A stretch of 64,000 bases of DNA, taken from Ehretia macrophylla (Eukaryota; Streptophyta; Magnoliopsida; Boraginales; Ehretiaceae). The position numbers were made by a program, and so were the translations under genes. The stretch spans positions 10,033,001 through 10,097,000 of the forward strand of contig CM075778.1 in the NCBI GenBank assembly GCA_037974665.1. Direction: 5' to 3'. Shown here one piece after another: positions 24,112-34,859 of this stretch. Each line of letters opens with the position of its first letter. Positions within the stretch are counted from its first letter, which is position 1. Below the pieces are notes generated by a model. That model was not told the DNA's origin. It searched no databases and saw only the letters and a list, made by a program, of their open reading frames with translations.

Positions 24112-25776
24112 TGATCGCGTCGTTTTGCGCTAAAAAATAGTAAGGTTAAATGATTGGAAATATTGTTTATCTTGAATTACCTCTAGCTGTGGCGAGTAGA
24201 GGGTCGATCCACGGAGATTAGATTATCATATTATGTTAAGTCCTTAATTTAGAATTGTTTGACTATTTCTCATCACGGATAAGTTTGATTAAGTCCAAAT
24301 GTCCAAAAGTACGGAAGTACGGAAAATTAAGTCCAAGAAATGTCCAAGGATACGGGAGGAACAAAGTCCAAAAGTGAATTAATCAAAAGTACTAAATTAA
24401 AGAATCACAACACTCAACACTAAAAATCCAAAAGGTTAATGATTCAGGGTGGTTATAGCACGTTATACGCAAGTACAAAGTTATTGATTCAGATTAAAAG
24501 TTAAGTCCTTCAGAAATAGGGCTACAAGCTCCCACTACTGAAATGTGTCTTTAATTACGTAAGTGATAAGATTAATTAATTAGTAAGACTGGATGTGTTG
24601 GTACAACCTAACGATATCCAATCTCTCAATTAATCTTTTACTTATATAACCTGGAGGTGTCGGTACAACCAGATTTGAATCCATCTGAGGAAGTCTCGTA
24701 TTGCCACTGGTTTATAAAATCGGGCGTATATGTACTTTCAATTAAATATAACATAACTACAAGTATTCGTATAATTAATCAAAGAATACTTAGAAATAAA
24801 AATATGAGACTTTAATAAATTTGAATCAAAACATATGTACAAGAGTAATCTCACACGTACCACCCTGAATCTCGGGTCTAGTGTGCCATAATAAACTGTA
24901 AAGTACAAGAAATCATAACGAAAATCAAGATAAAAGAATACTTATCGTGTTGAACGGATTTTGGTAGATCGGTATGATTTCAGTATGATGATGGCTCACT
25001 AGACCTTCCCTTTGGAATTAAAACTTTGCACACAACTCAGAATAATAACTAAAGTACTCAAACACAAGAGCAAAATCTAAGCTAAGAAGAAAATGGTACC
25101 AGAAAAATGAAATGAGGAATGAAGTATTTATAGAGAAATTTTGACACTATTCACAAGTACTATTCAAACCATGATATCATCAATGTGTCAGCGTAACATC
25201 ATTTGCCTAAGTCATCATTGTGTCAGCGTGATGTCATTCGCTTAAGTCATCATTGTGTCAGCGTGATGTCATTCGCTTAAGTCATCATTGTGTCAGCGTG
25301 ATGTCATTCACCTAAGTCATCATTGTGTCAGCGTGATGTCAGCGAAGATACTATTCACACGTTGATTTTACTATTCATGCATTGACTTTGACTTTTATTA
25401 TTCATTAGTTGACTTTGACTTTGACCAAAAGTTGACTTTGACCAAAAGTTGACTTTTACTATTCACCGTTGACTTTGACTTTGACCAAAAAGTTGACCAA
25501 AGCTACTTCAACGTTTTTCAGCGTCCTGAATCCGTTTTCGCACTCCCTTTTGCCAAACTCAATCTCGATTTGCTCCTGTCAAGGTCGTTCTTCCTTCATC
25601 TTTCAGTATTGCACCGAAAATTCACTTCAAAAGTTGGTTTTTGTGGCCATTTTTGCTATTTCTTCTTCATAACCTATATTGCATTAAATTTGTGTAAAAT
25701 ATACAATTAAGCTTGAAATAATAATGCAATATACATGATTTAATGAGTTAAAGTTACTAAAAGTACAGATTTATCA
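24112..25776 (-). repeat. 5' LTR of E2 (1665 bp)
   Basis: It pairs with 11718-13368. It carries five copies of the 35-bp unit (about 25170-25345) and the ttgac cluster (about 25355-25500). The conserved block gagggtcgatccacggagatt is near its low-coordinate end, as in the LTRs of A. Confidence 0.9.
25125..25500 (-). promoter_or_regulatory. Predicted E2 promoter: TATA box, TGATGTCA repeats and W-box cluster
   Basis: The minus strand has tataaata at 25132-25125. Directly upstream, five 35-bp units each carry tgatgtca or a close variant, similar to bZIP/TGA target sites (TGACGTCA). Upstream of those, about a dozen ttgact/ttgacc motifs match the WRKY W-box core TTGAC(C/T). The order fits a U3 enhancer. 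Binding and stress response are inferences. Confidence 0.5.
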
Positions 25777-27458
25777 ATGTGGTTTCAAGATGTTTTGGAG
25801 CTTTTGGTATAGTTTTATGTGAATCTTGAATATGCCATTTGTAATTTGCATAATTGCTTTCTTGAATTGAAAACTCTAAGTGAATTTTTGTTTATAGTAA
25901 TTGTATTGTCATAGTTCTAAGTATTTTCCTTGAGTTTTATATTGAGTTAATTGTAATGAGAATAAGTATGGATTAATGGCTTTATAAATTGATAGTAATA
26001 TTATAGAATTAAATATGGTTATCTATGCTTAAAAAGCTCTTTTAAATGATTGTAGAACATGCTTATATCATGATTTTATTGCTTGTTAGTTATATTGTTT
26101 GTATATTATATTACTTAAATGATTACTTGGTTGTATGTTAATTAAGTAAACTATGAGTTAGCTAACCTAGTTGGACAATTAATGAATGTTGTAGTTAAAG
26201 AATAATTGAAACAATGTTTAACTTTATGTTCAAGGTGATTGAGGGTGATTTGAAGCCAATCTTGCATTTTGGAGCTTGGTAGAGGTGATGGAGACTTCAT
26301 CCTTATGTGCATAATAATTTATTTACTTGTACTTAGATTATGTACACTTATTGTCTATATATTGTGTGTGAGGGCACCCTCCTTTCTTCCCCCTCAACCA
26401 TGTGTTTATTGATTTATATTATTGTTATCTTTTTGAGTGCATTGCACTGTGGTTGCGCAACCATTTGAGCATGGTAGTGTCGTGAAAATCGGGTTGCATC
26501 GGGCTTGCCAGTATACCTCGGCTACCATGGTTGCCCAGTCCCTCTCTCGCTTGGGATGCCGCCCAGGGAGAGTTGGGTTGTAGGATTTCACGGTACATCC
26601 GGAGTACACCCATCTTGGAGTTATAAGGGATGCCGACTTATCGATAATATTGTCATTATTATTTCGGGATTTCAGTTCGTGGTTCGTGGTTCGTGATTGA
26701 AGAACAAGTGAATTGTATCCTTTTTAATGTGTGGTAACTTGTTATTTTAATTGTTCCTTAGTTGTTTTAAATGCCTATTGAGTTATCTGTTGTATTGCAC
26801 GTCTCCGGTAGACCTTATCCCCTACTGAGCGATTGTGATTGCTCATACCTCGCTAAACATGTTTCAGGTGACGCAATTGGAGGAATTGCCTTAGTTGTTG
26901 TGTCTAGTTGCCTGAGGTGGACTATGTTCTTGTTGATGAGAGTAGAACTTGTTTGCTTTACTTTATGTTCTATTTTGTAGCCTAAGTGGTATGTGTATGT
27001 TATGTAGTTTGCAAATTGAATGATAGATGTTGTAGTAGTAGATTTGGAACCATGGTATGTAATAACTTATGTTTATACTTCTAGCTACTTTGCATGCTTG
27101 GGAGTGAATGTTTTGATGTATGCTTGTTTTTCAACTTCCAAGAATGTTTCAATACTATCATGGAGTGGCATGTTAAGCAGTTTTTGTAAAGAAGTTAAGT
27201 TGGATGCATGCTTGTGTGATTCTGAATTATTGTATGTCTCAAGGCTCGGATGGCCTTGAAATTTTGAACTTTAGTTATAAAGGCATGTCTTGTTATGTTG
27301 TGGCTTTATTGAATGCTTTCAGGTTTTCAGAATATCCACGGTACAGGGGAAACTCTGTTTGTTTTCCCTAAAACCTTGAGACTGGGTTGGATTTGGGTTG
27401 AGAATGGCTTGCTTAGTAGAGCCTCCAATCTCGTGAAGGATCGGAGCATTACAGTAGG

Positions 27459-28376
27459 GTTTTAAAACCCTATGATCGGCCTCTTTTTAATGTTTTTTTT
27501 ATTTTTTTTGGGAAAAAACAAAGAACAAAAAGAAATATTAGGAAGATTTCATCTTCCTTAAACCATTTTCAACAAAATCAAACAATTTTTTTTTTTAATT
27601 TATACTACAAACACATCGGTACAAGATAAAAATAACACTTAAAAAAATAATAATAATAAGAGAGAATAAATTAAAGATTTACATACACACACTCTCAAAA
27701 TATCTTCCATAATTACACCACACTTCCAAAAATTACAAAGCACATCCAAAATTTACATAACAATACAAAGGATGAGAAATTAAACACTTTGCATTCTTCC
27801 AACTCAACCGAGTGAATTTTTTATTTTGATCAGGATATAAACAAGGAAGAGAAGAATGATGAATGCACACTCAATAATTATCACAACATAAGCAAACTTT
27901 TTATCAACTTGTGAAGCGGCTGCCATTTTTTTTTTTGAAATTGAGAATTAAATTGATGATAAAAATGAGAGAATTTGTTTTTAAAAAATGAAGATATGTG
28001 GGGCAGAAGGAAGAGAGAGAGAGAGAGAGATTAAATTGGAGAAAATGAAAGGGTTAGGTAGAAAAAAAAATTTACCCGGGGTGTGCTGTAAAGTCACTCA
28101 TTTTTTTTTAATGTTTGAAACAATGAAATTATTTAACTACCCAGATCATTTTAACTTTTTTTTGGGGTTCAAGAGTTTGTGATTTACGAAAAATAAAATG
28201 AAATATTTCAACAAATAACTTTTTTTGAATATTTTTTTATTTACAAAAGGAAAGCAATTACTAGTAACACAATATGTACAACACTAAAAATATAAAAAAT
28301 GATGCTATATACAAATATACAAGGATAAAATTATATACAATAAACAAAACTCTTACTTGAAAAGTTGTACACTAAT
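27459..28376 (-). other. Internal non-coding part of element A, primer-site side
   Basis: AT-rich, with a short (ga)n run near 28012-28030. The block ggaagatttcatcttcct (27540-27560) matches E2 at about 17080-17100. No supportable ORF, and no gag or pol fragments. Confidence 0.6.
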
Positions 28377-28393
28377 CCCCGGCAACGACGCCA
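28377..28393 (-). other. Primer binding site of element A (tRNA-Asp type)
   Basis: On the minus strand tggcgtcgttgccgggg lies 5 bp inside the LTR. It is one base from the tRNA-Asp complement, at a neighbouring position to the E2 change. Confidence 0.8.
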
Positions 28394-28398
28394 AAGTT

Positions 28399-29853
28399 TG
28401 ATCGCAACGTTTTACAATAAAAAATAAGAGTAACAAATTTAGTACAATTTTACCTTTGATTACCACATAGACATGGTGAGTTGAGGGTCGATCCACAGAG
28501 ATTGAGTTAGCGGTTCCAATTAAAAATTTAGTTTATGTTTGGATTGACTTCCAAGTCACGGTAAAATTTGTTTAAGTCTAATAGTCCATAAATGTATCCA
28601 AAAGTTTCGGAAAATAAAAAAATTAATTTAGTCTAAGAGTGGTTAATTTAATTTAACGGGTTCATAATTGGAATAAATCCGATCGGAGTATTTGAGTATA
28701 ATATTATAGATTTAGCTTAAAAGTTAAACCCTTCAGAAATCGGGCTAAAAGCTCCCACTTCCGAGTTGGCCTTTAAGTATGTAAGTGACGAGATTAATGG
28801 ACTATCAAGAATACTTTATTGTGTCACGAGCAATAAAATATCTTGAAGCCATAATTAATCTTTCATTTATGTAACCCAGAAGTATTGGTAAAACCAAACT
28901 ATATCCGTCTGAGGTAGTCTCATATTGCCATTGGTTTACAAAACCGAGCGTATATGTACTTTTGATTAATTATAACATAACTACAAGTATACGTATAATT
29001 AATTGAAGAATACTCAATAAAATAGAAACACGAGACTTTAATTAATCTAGATCTAAATATATACAATAATATTCTCACTTATTTATCATTCCAAAAATAA
29101 GCGTCTAACGTGTCATAATGAAAGCTACAAAATAGGAAATTGAAATCAAGAATAAAAATTACTGAATTTAGGCACGTCTTGATTTAGTCGGCTCGATTTT
29201 CTCAAAACGTATGGCGTTAATCCGTAAGCCCGACCCTTATTTTTGGACCCTAACTAAAGTAAAGTAACCTACTCCTAAATTAATGAAACTAACGACAATA
29301 ACTATAAAACGAAATACAGAAAGCTAATCAAATTCTGATGTGTTTCTGGAAAAATGTTTCAACACAAATTTATACGCAAAGTGTTGGCAGCGTGCGCGCA
29401 AGCTAGGTACCGCACACATGCAGTGCCAATTTTCAACAATTGCGTGAAAAGTTATGTGCCATTTGTCTACAAAGGTGCGTGCACATGTGCGAAAAGCGCG
29501 TGGGTAGTCGAACTTTGAAATCTGTGTTGACTTTGAACAATTCATTTGACTGTAACCGTTGACCCAAAAGTTGACCAGGTCTATTTCAAGATTTTCTAGC
29601 GTCCTGAATCCGTTTTTGTACTCGATTTGGCCAAATTTAATCCTGATTTACTCATTTCAAAATCGTTCTACCATTCTCCTTCAATGGTGTGTTAAATATG
29701 GTTCCAAATGTTGGTATTTGTGGCTGTTTTTGTTATTTTCTTTTTAAAACCTACATTGTATTAAAATTGTATCAAATATATATTTAGGTTTATAATTATA
29801 ATGCAAGTGTACATGATTTGATGAGTTAAAATATGAAAAATATGGATTTATCA
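28399..29853 (-). repeat. 5' LTR of element A (1455 bp)
   Basis: It starts tgatcgc and ends gatttatca. On the minus strand gtataaatt (29375-29367) is a TATA candidate. Upstream of it are four ttgact/ttgacc motifs (29527-29576), a smaller version of the E2 cluster. Confidence 0.85.
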
Positions 29854-29858
29854 CCTAT

Positions 29859-31333
29859 CCATCTCCGGGAGTACCATTGTCCCACATTCATAACCTCAAC
29901 ATTCGTACCTATGTCTTCTTCCTTGCAGGCGCTCACTTTAGGTACTCGTTATCATCTTTCTAATTTTCTTTCCTATGATCGTGTTTCCTCTGCCCACCAT
30001 TGTTCCCTCTCTGCTATTTCAGGTCAACAAGACCCTTCAAATTTCCATGACGCCATTTGTAAGCCCAAATTATCCTAACGGGGAGGGAGGGGGGTAAGTT
30101 AGGATAGGGAGACAATACTACTAATTTAAAAATATGTGAAATTCAATTGAAATGCTCACTTTGGCCATTTATCAAACACCTTGTATTCACAACTTAGAAA
30201 GATAGATTATACTTAACAATTTCACATATACAAACAATATAATTCAACAACCTATAATGCATAACAAGGAAAGTTAATAGAGTAGAGAAAGATAGAGAAA
30301 TCAAACAGGGTATTTTAGGTGGTTCGGTTCCCTGCCTATGTCCACCGCCTAAGATTCCTCCCCTTAGGACTTCTACAAACTCAACTAGAGGTTCTATGAT
30401 TCTTCACAAGTTGGTGAAGCACAAACCAACGTACAATTCCACTCTTAAATAGATATATTTGATTTCACACACTTGACAAGTTCAATCATTTAAACTTGCA
30501 TTTCATTTGATCAATACCATTCTCTTCTTTATGCAAGTTATGTCATCAATCAATATTTGACTCAAAGCAATATAAACATTTTATCCATATGAGTTATAAG
30601 TGTGAATTAGACATATAACCATATTAATTCAATCGCACTTTATAATTCTTATTTGCTTTGATTTGTTATCATCAAAATCATGCATTTAGACATAAGGCTA
30701 ACACCATTAAAGATCCAAAATGCCAAAAGGCAATGCAAGATGAACTTTCCGCTCTCCCTGATAACGGCACACATACACTAGTTCCCTTACCTCCTCACAA
30801 AAAAAACTAATTGGTTGCAAATCGGTGTACAGAATCAAGTACAATACCAATGAACCCATTGAACTCTAGAAAGCGCTGTTCGTTGCAAAGGGTTTTACAC
30901 AACAAGAAGGGTTGGATTACCATGAAACTTTTTCCCCTGTTGCTCAAGTGACCTAGACGAAGAAGTATACATGCAACTATCTCTAGGTCTTGACAAACAG
31001 GGAGAGACAAGGGTCTGTCACTTGCATAAATCCCTCTACAATCTCAAACAAGCGTTTAGAAATTGGTTTGCTAAGTTTTCTTCTGCATTTCAAGATGCCG
31101 GATACACATCCTTACGAGTTGATTACTCTCTCTTCACTCACAACCATGGTGCATCTATCACAACAGTTCTTGTATATGTAGATGGCATCATAATCCAGGG
31201 CAATGACCCCAATACTATTACTCATCTAAAACATTTTTTGCAAGAACGCTTTCGCATCAAAGACCTCGGTTCTCTGAAGTATTTTCTTGGCCTGGAAGTA
31301 GCCCGTTCCAAACTAGGTATATTTATATCCTAA
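29859..31333 (+). pseudogene. Copia D linker and reverse transcriptase, interrupted by solo LTR F
   Basis: 29859-30057 carries the linker phrases TLGTRYHLSNFLSYDRVS and AISGQQDPSNFHDAI that precede RT in copia polyproteins. After solo LTR F the frame resumes at 30709 with KAMQDELSAL, then LVPLPPHKK. The RT palm region reads LHKSLYNLKQAFRNWFAKF and VLVYVDG, where the second catalytic aspartate of YVDD is replaced by glycine, and ends at an in-frame stop at 31333. Several frameshifts lie between 30800 and 30970. Not functional. Confidence 0.85.
30058..30703 (-). mobile_element. Solo LTR F (646 bp), copia-type
   Basis: It starts tgtaagccc and ends ggctaaca. The perfect TSD ccatt lies at 30053-30057 and 30704-30708. 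Removing it restores the D reading frame across the junction (DAI then KDP). On the minus strand it begins tgttagcc and soon reads ttttgatgataacaaatc, a start I associate with SIRE/Maximus-type copia LTRs. Confidence 0.85.
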
Positions 31334-32196
31334 AGAAAATATGCTTTGGAAATCTTTAATGATGCAGGACAATCAGGTGCACGACCATGTGAACAAAATA
31401 AAAAATTATCCAATGAAGATGGGGCTCCACTCCATGACCCTTCCATGTATAATATGTTCCCCATGGAACAGAATCAAAAATTATCCAATGAAGATGGGGC
31501 TCTACTCCATCACCCTTCCATGTATAGATGACTTATTGGCCGACTGATATACTTAACAATCACACGGCCCAACATCACGTTCATCGTCCATACACTTAAC
31601 CAATTCATGCATGAACCACGGAAGCCACATCTTGATGCAACTATCATAATTCTCAGATATATTAAGGGCTCACCTGCTCAAGGATCGTTTTTCTTATCAA
31701 ACAATCAACTTTCCCTAGGAGGATACAATGATTCTGATTGGTCAAGTTGTCTCATGACAAGATACTCAACTACAAGTTTTTGCATTCTACTTGGGAGTTC
31801 TCTCATTTCATGGATAACCAAAAAACAACCCACAATCTCTAGATCCTCGGGGCGAAAATAAAATATCAAGTCATGGCAAATGCAACCTATGAAATAACTT
31901 GGCTGAAGTACTTGCTCCAATATTTCAAAATTTCACATCCCAAGCCAGCCATGTTATTTTATGATAACAAAGCGGCACTCCACATAGCCTCAAATCCAGT
32001 CTTACATAAGAGAACAAAACATATCGAGCTGGATTCTTACTTGGTTCGAGAAAAAATACAGTTGGGCTTGATCCAGGCTAGCCATGTCTCGACGACCCAT
32101 CAATTAGTAGATGTGTTCACTAAACCATTAGGGCAATCTCAGTTCATTAACTTGATAGGCAAGTTGGGTGTGCAAAACTTGCAGACTCCATCTTGA
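31334..32196 (+). pseudogene. Copia D RNase H with an in-frame 75-bp duplication
   Basis: Blocks visible: CEQNKKLSNEDGAPL near the RT end, HEPRKPHLDATIIILRYIKG, LGGYNDSDWSSC, FYDNKAALHIASNP, RTKHIELDSYLVREK and LVDVFTKPLGQSQF. A duplication places 31391-31450 again at 31466-31525, with a 75-bp period. A stop at 31861 and frame changes near 31530-31600 break the frame. It ends at 32196, just before the purine tract. Confidence 0.85.
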
Positions 32197-32203
32197 GGGA
32201 GAG
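32192..32203 (+). other. Polypurine tract of copia D
   Basis: cttgagggagag abuts the 3' LTR start at 32204. Confidence 0.75.
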
Positions 32204-32382
32204 TGTTAACATTTTCTGTAAATAAGAAAAGAAAAATATTTGGTTAAGGCTTAACTTTGGCTCCAAGTCACTCAATTACCTATATAGTAAATATTCTTCC
32301 TCATAATTATTGTTGTAACTCTCTATATATTTGTATTACACAATCAATGGAAAATAACCTTTTTTCTGGGCATTACTTTACA
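32204..32382 (+). repeat. 3' LTR of copia D (179 bp)
   Basis: It pairs with 3805-3983 and ends tttaca before the imperfect TSD gtcat. Confidence 0.85.
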
Positions 32383-33360
32383 GTCATGCCAAAGAACAAA
32401 TAGTTCTTGGATGAAATAATTTATAATTATTCAAATAATAATATAATTTATAACACAATTTTGGCATTCTTCAGTTGTCTGCTTTTTGTCTGAGAAAAGC
32501 AATGTAGTATAGAGTTATCTCTCCTTGAAAATAAATAATTGCTTATTGACAATTATGTTGCTTCACAAAACATAAGTTTTTTAGAAACCTTCAATAATTT
32601 ACATATGTTCTTCAGGAACATTCAATCCCATGTCCAGTAAATCACTATTTCTTTTAAATAATAACTAAAATAAAATATGTACAATATTAAATTCATGCAT
32701 TTAAAACCTGATAATTTGAAATAAAACTCTTATTAATATTTAAGAGAAATACAACATTAAAGTCAAAATAACATAATACTAATTGCCAGTATACTAATGC
32801 TCTTGATTATGTTAAGTGTACAACTATGTATCATCAGTAGTTATAATACCATTCTAATGCAAGTTATACAATAAGAATGATGAAGACGATGATATATAGT
32901 ACACTTGCACATAATATCTGTGAAGCATCATACATCTTTGTTGGGTACAAATTGTACAATGCATACATGAATGAACTAGAAACCCAAATGTATGCTTCAT
33001 ACATTGTTGGGACAAAATCAAATTGCTTTATTGCATGTGTTAAAAATTAGATGCAACCATAACAAATTTCTATGTTAATGTCAACTCACATCAAAGAAAT
33101 ATTTTTCAATTTTAGAAGACATGTAATTAAAAAAACATGTAACTGAATGTATTAGTCAACTTTTTAATTTTATTCTATGTATTAGTTGAGATTAGTTTCA
33201 AGATATAGTCCTGATGTCATATTTTAAAATATAAATTGATAGATTCTATCAATAGATGAATATAACTATGTATCTACAAAATAAAACCAATAAAGTACTA
33301 TAAAATAGTGCACTTCAACATTTTTTCTTCTCACTATGCATTTCCTTTGCGAGAAACTAC
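32383..33360. other. Intergenic, AT-rich, nothing recognised
   Basis: No ORF, repeat pair or RNA gene that I can support. Confidence 0.5.
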
Positions 33361-33624
33361 GATAACTACTAAATAAATAAAACTAAACTAAACACTAAAC
33401 ACTAAAATAAAAATAATAAACTAAACTAAAACTAAAAAATAAACTAAAACTAAACGAAACTAAACCTGAAACTAAATGAATAAACTAAACTAAACCTAAA
33501 ACTAAACTAAATAAAATAAAACTAAACCTAAAATATAAACCAAACTAAACCCAAAACCTAAGAAACCAAAACCAAAAATTCTCTCAAGAAAAACACCATA
33601 TTCTTCATATTTCTTCTTCAACAG

Positions 33625-33808
33625 GGGTGGATCTATGTAGTGTGGGAGGGGGACCGTGCGTTTTAAATTTTTTTTTTAAATATTTATGTAGTATTGCTAA
33701 AAAAAATTATCGACCCCCCCTCCCCCCCCCGAATTTTTAAAAAATTCTATATAGTATTATTAAAAAAATATTTTGACCCCCTCAATATTAAATTTCTAAA
33801 TTTGCACC
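33625..33808. mobile_element. MITE-like insert in the left arm of the inverted repeat
   Basis: The segment from ggggtggatcta to tttgcacct has no counterpart in the right arm. Its ends are roughly inverted (aggggtggatcta and the complement of taaatttgcacct). It is bordered by cttcttcaa and gttcttcaa, which may be the duplicated target. It contains poly-C runs. Confidence 0.45.
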
Positions 33809-34416
33809 TGTTCTTCAATGATAGTGCCTATGGCGACGGATCTGCCTTCCATGGGCAATTTTTTGTCGCTCTTCGCCACCATGTCATCTCCAAATGCCAC
33901 CATTCCACCACTCATCGTCCAACCAATGTCCCTGTGAGCTTAGGGAAAATGTTTTCAATCTGTATTGGATGAAAAGAAGCCTCCTTTGATTACTCCTTGT
34001 TAGCCTAAAAGTTACATGGATGCTTTGGTGTTCAGTTTTTACAAAGATGTGTACCTTTAGCTATAGATTCATCCATCTATAATGGATTTTCAATTGTACG
34101 TGCAATCCCCATCAAAGCTGACTTTTCAAAAAAATGCGCTTGTAAATTTGGAAAAGAAATCCAAATAGGAACAATTGAAGATTTTTTTTTTTTTTTTTTT
34201 TTTCAGGAGAAAAATCTGAAGACCATTCTAAAGTTCTCATCTTTTGTCCCTCATAACACCATTATTGTTTACACCAAACTCTTTTAAAATTAACTTCGTT
34301 TGAAAGCTTAATCAATATATGTTTATAATCAATCCATAAAATATTGTACACACTTGTAAGATTAAACAGACTACAAGCTTTTCAAATCGATCCGTGATGG
34401 GCATCGATTAAACTTA

Positions 34417-34677
34417 TCAATCACAGAAAATTCTAATAATCTCGTCTTTGTAAAAATTAAATACCGGAGCATCCATGTAATTTTCAGGCTGACGAGAAGG
34501 AAGAATCAGAGGAGGCTTCTCTACATGCAATATGAACTGCAAACTCTTTCCCCAAGCTCGAGGGGACATTGGTTGGACGATGGGTGGTGGGATGGTGGCG
34601 TTTAGAGGTAACGTGGTGGCAGAAAGTGGTGGAAAATCACCCATGGGAGGCGTATCCAGTGCCATAGGCACCCTCAT
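34417..34677 (-). pseudogene. Unidentified ORF fragment in the right arm (86 residues)
   Basis: It starts MRVPMALDTPPMGDFPP, is rich in proline, and ends with APVFNFYKDEIIRIF. The left arm encodes a diverged copy on the + strand, broken by stops (33820-34060). The C-terminal phrase is faintly like the start of DUF4283-type ORF1 proteins of plant LINEs. I would not call it on that basis. It may be a gene or LINE fragment caught in the inverted duplication. Confidence 0.3.
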
Positions 34678-34859
34678 TGAAGAAAAAAGATGAAGAAGAT
34701 GGTGTTTTTCTTGAGAGAGCTAGAGAGAATTTTTGGTTTTGGTTTTTTAATTTTTTTTGTTTAGTTTAGTTTATATTTTAGGTCTAGGTTTATTTTATAT
34801 AGTTTAGTTTATATTTATTTATTTATTTAGTTTAGGTGAAGTTTGGTAAAAGTCAATAA

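Larger units (their letters stand above)
11718..25776 (-). mobile_element. Athila-like Ty3/gypsy retrotransposon E2, complete with both LTRs (14,059 bp)
   Basis: LTRs of 1651 bp (11718-13368) and 1665 bp (24112-25776) share ends tgatcgcgtcg and cagatttatca. The TSD atgtg is perfect (11713-11717 and 25777-25781). The minus-strand order from the right is 5' LTR, tRNA-Asp primer site, gag, protease, RT, RNase H, integrase, long spacer, accessory ORF, spacer, purine tract, 3' LTR. Reading frames are broken at several points, so it is not autonomous now. A hand comparison of the first 110 bp of the LTRs shows about seven differences. It is the innermost and therefore youngest layer of the stack. 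Confidence 0.93.
10441..27453 (+). mobile_element. Solo LTR C, Tekay/Del-like gypsy, split by E2 (2949 bp without it)
   Basis: It starts tgtgacgcccaagaactt and ends ggatcggagcattaca, an LTR style typical of plant chromovirus Tekay/Del elements. The perfect TSD gtagg lies at 10436-10440 and 27454-27458. Its two halves are 10441-11717 and 25782-27453. The second half contains ccctactgagcgattgtg and a tgacgcaattggagg-like block near 26820-26890. No primer site or internal region is present, hence solo. E2 inserted into it later. Confidence 0.85.
5573..29853 (-). mobile_element. Non-autonomous Athila/Tat-like LTR element A (about 5.4 kb without its insertions)
   Basis: The LTRs begin tgatcgc and end gatttatca on the + strand. 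The TSD cctat is perfect (5568-5572 and 29854-29858). The primer site at 28377-28393 reads on the minus strand, so the 5' LTR is the right one. The internal sequence left after removing B and C is about 2.8 kb, matches non-coding parts of E2 in the same order, and has no gag, RT or integrase. The left LTR lacks its right end. A looks like a LARD-type derivative of the lineage that produced E2, which could have supplied its proteins. Confidence 0.85.
3805..32382 (+). mobile_element. Ty1/copia retrotransposon D, degraded and split by nested insertions
   Basis: Paired 179-bp LTRs lie at 3805-3983 and 32204-32382. Both start tgttaacatttt and end cattactttaca. The flanks are atcat (3800-3804) and gtcat (32383-32387), a TSD with one change. 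A tRNA-iMet primer site follows the left LTR and a purine tract precedes the right one. Between them are fragments in the order protease, GAG-pre-integrase, integrase, linker, RT, RNase H, which is the copia order. Most of gag is missing. Removing insertion A with its TSD copy (5573-29858) and solo LTR F with its TSD copy (30058-30708) leaves about 3.6 kb, shorter than a full copia element. It is the oldest layer of the stack and cannot be autonomous. Confidence 0.9.
33365..34850. repeat. Large imperfect inverted repeat
   Basis: The left arm (about 33365-34050) and right arm (about 34430-34850) are reverse complements in the same order. The outer part is (actaaa)n against (tttagt)n. Then come accaaaaattctctc and aagaaaaacaccat against their complements near 34710-34740, and catccaccattccaccactc-like against the ggtgggatggtgg region near 34580-34600. 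The innermost match is around gcctcctttgatt against aatcagaggaggc. About 380 bp form the loop. The left arm also holds a small insert at 33625-33808. Confidence 0.7.

Noticed and set aside
26406..27259. Several short open frames in the right half of solo LTR C
   Set aside because: They lie within a solo LTR, overlap on both strands and have no domain.
34417..34677. LINE ORF1 (DUF4283) call
   Set aside because: Only a faint resemblance of the last 20 residues. No RT or endonuclease nearby and no poly(A)-ended LINE structure.
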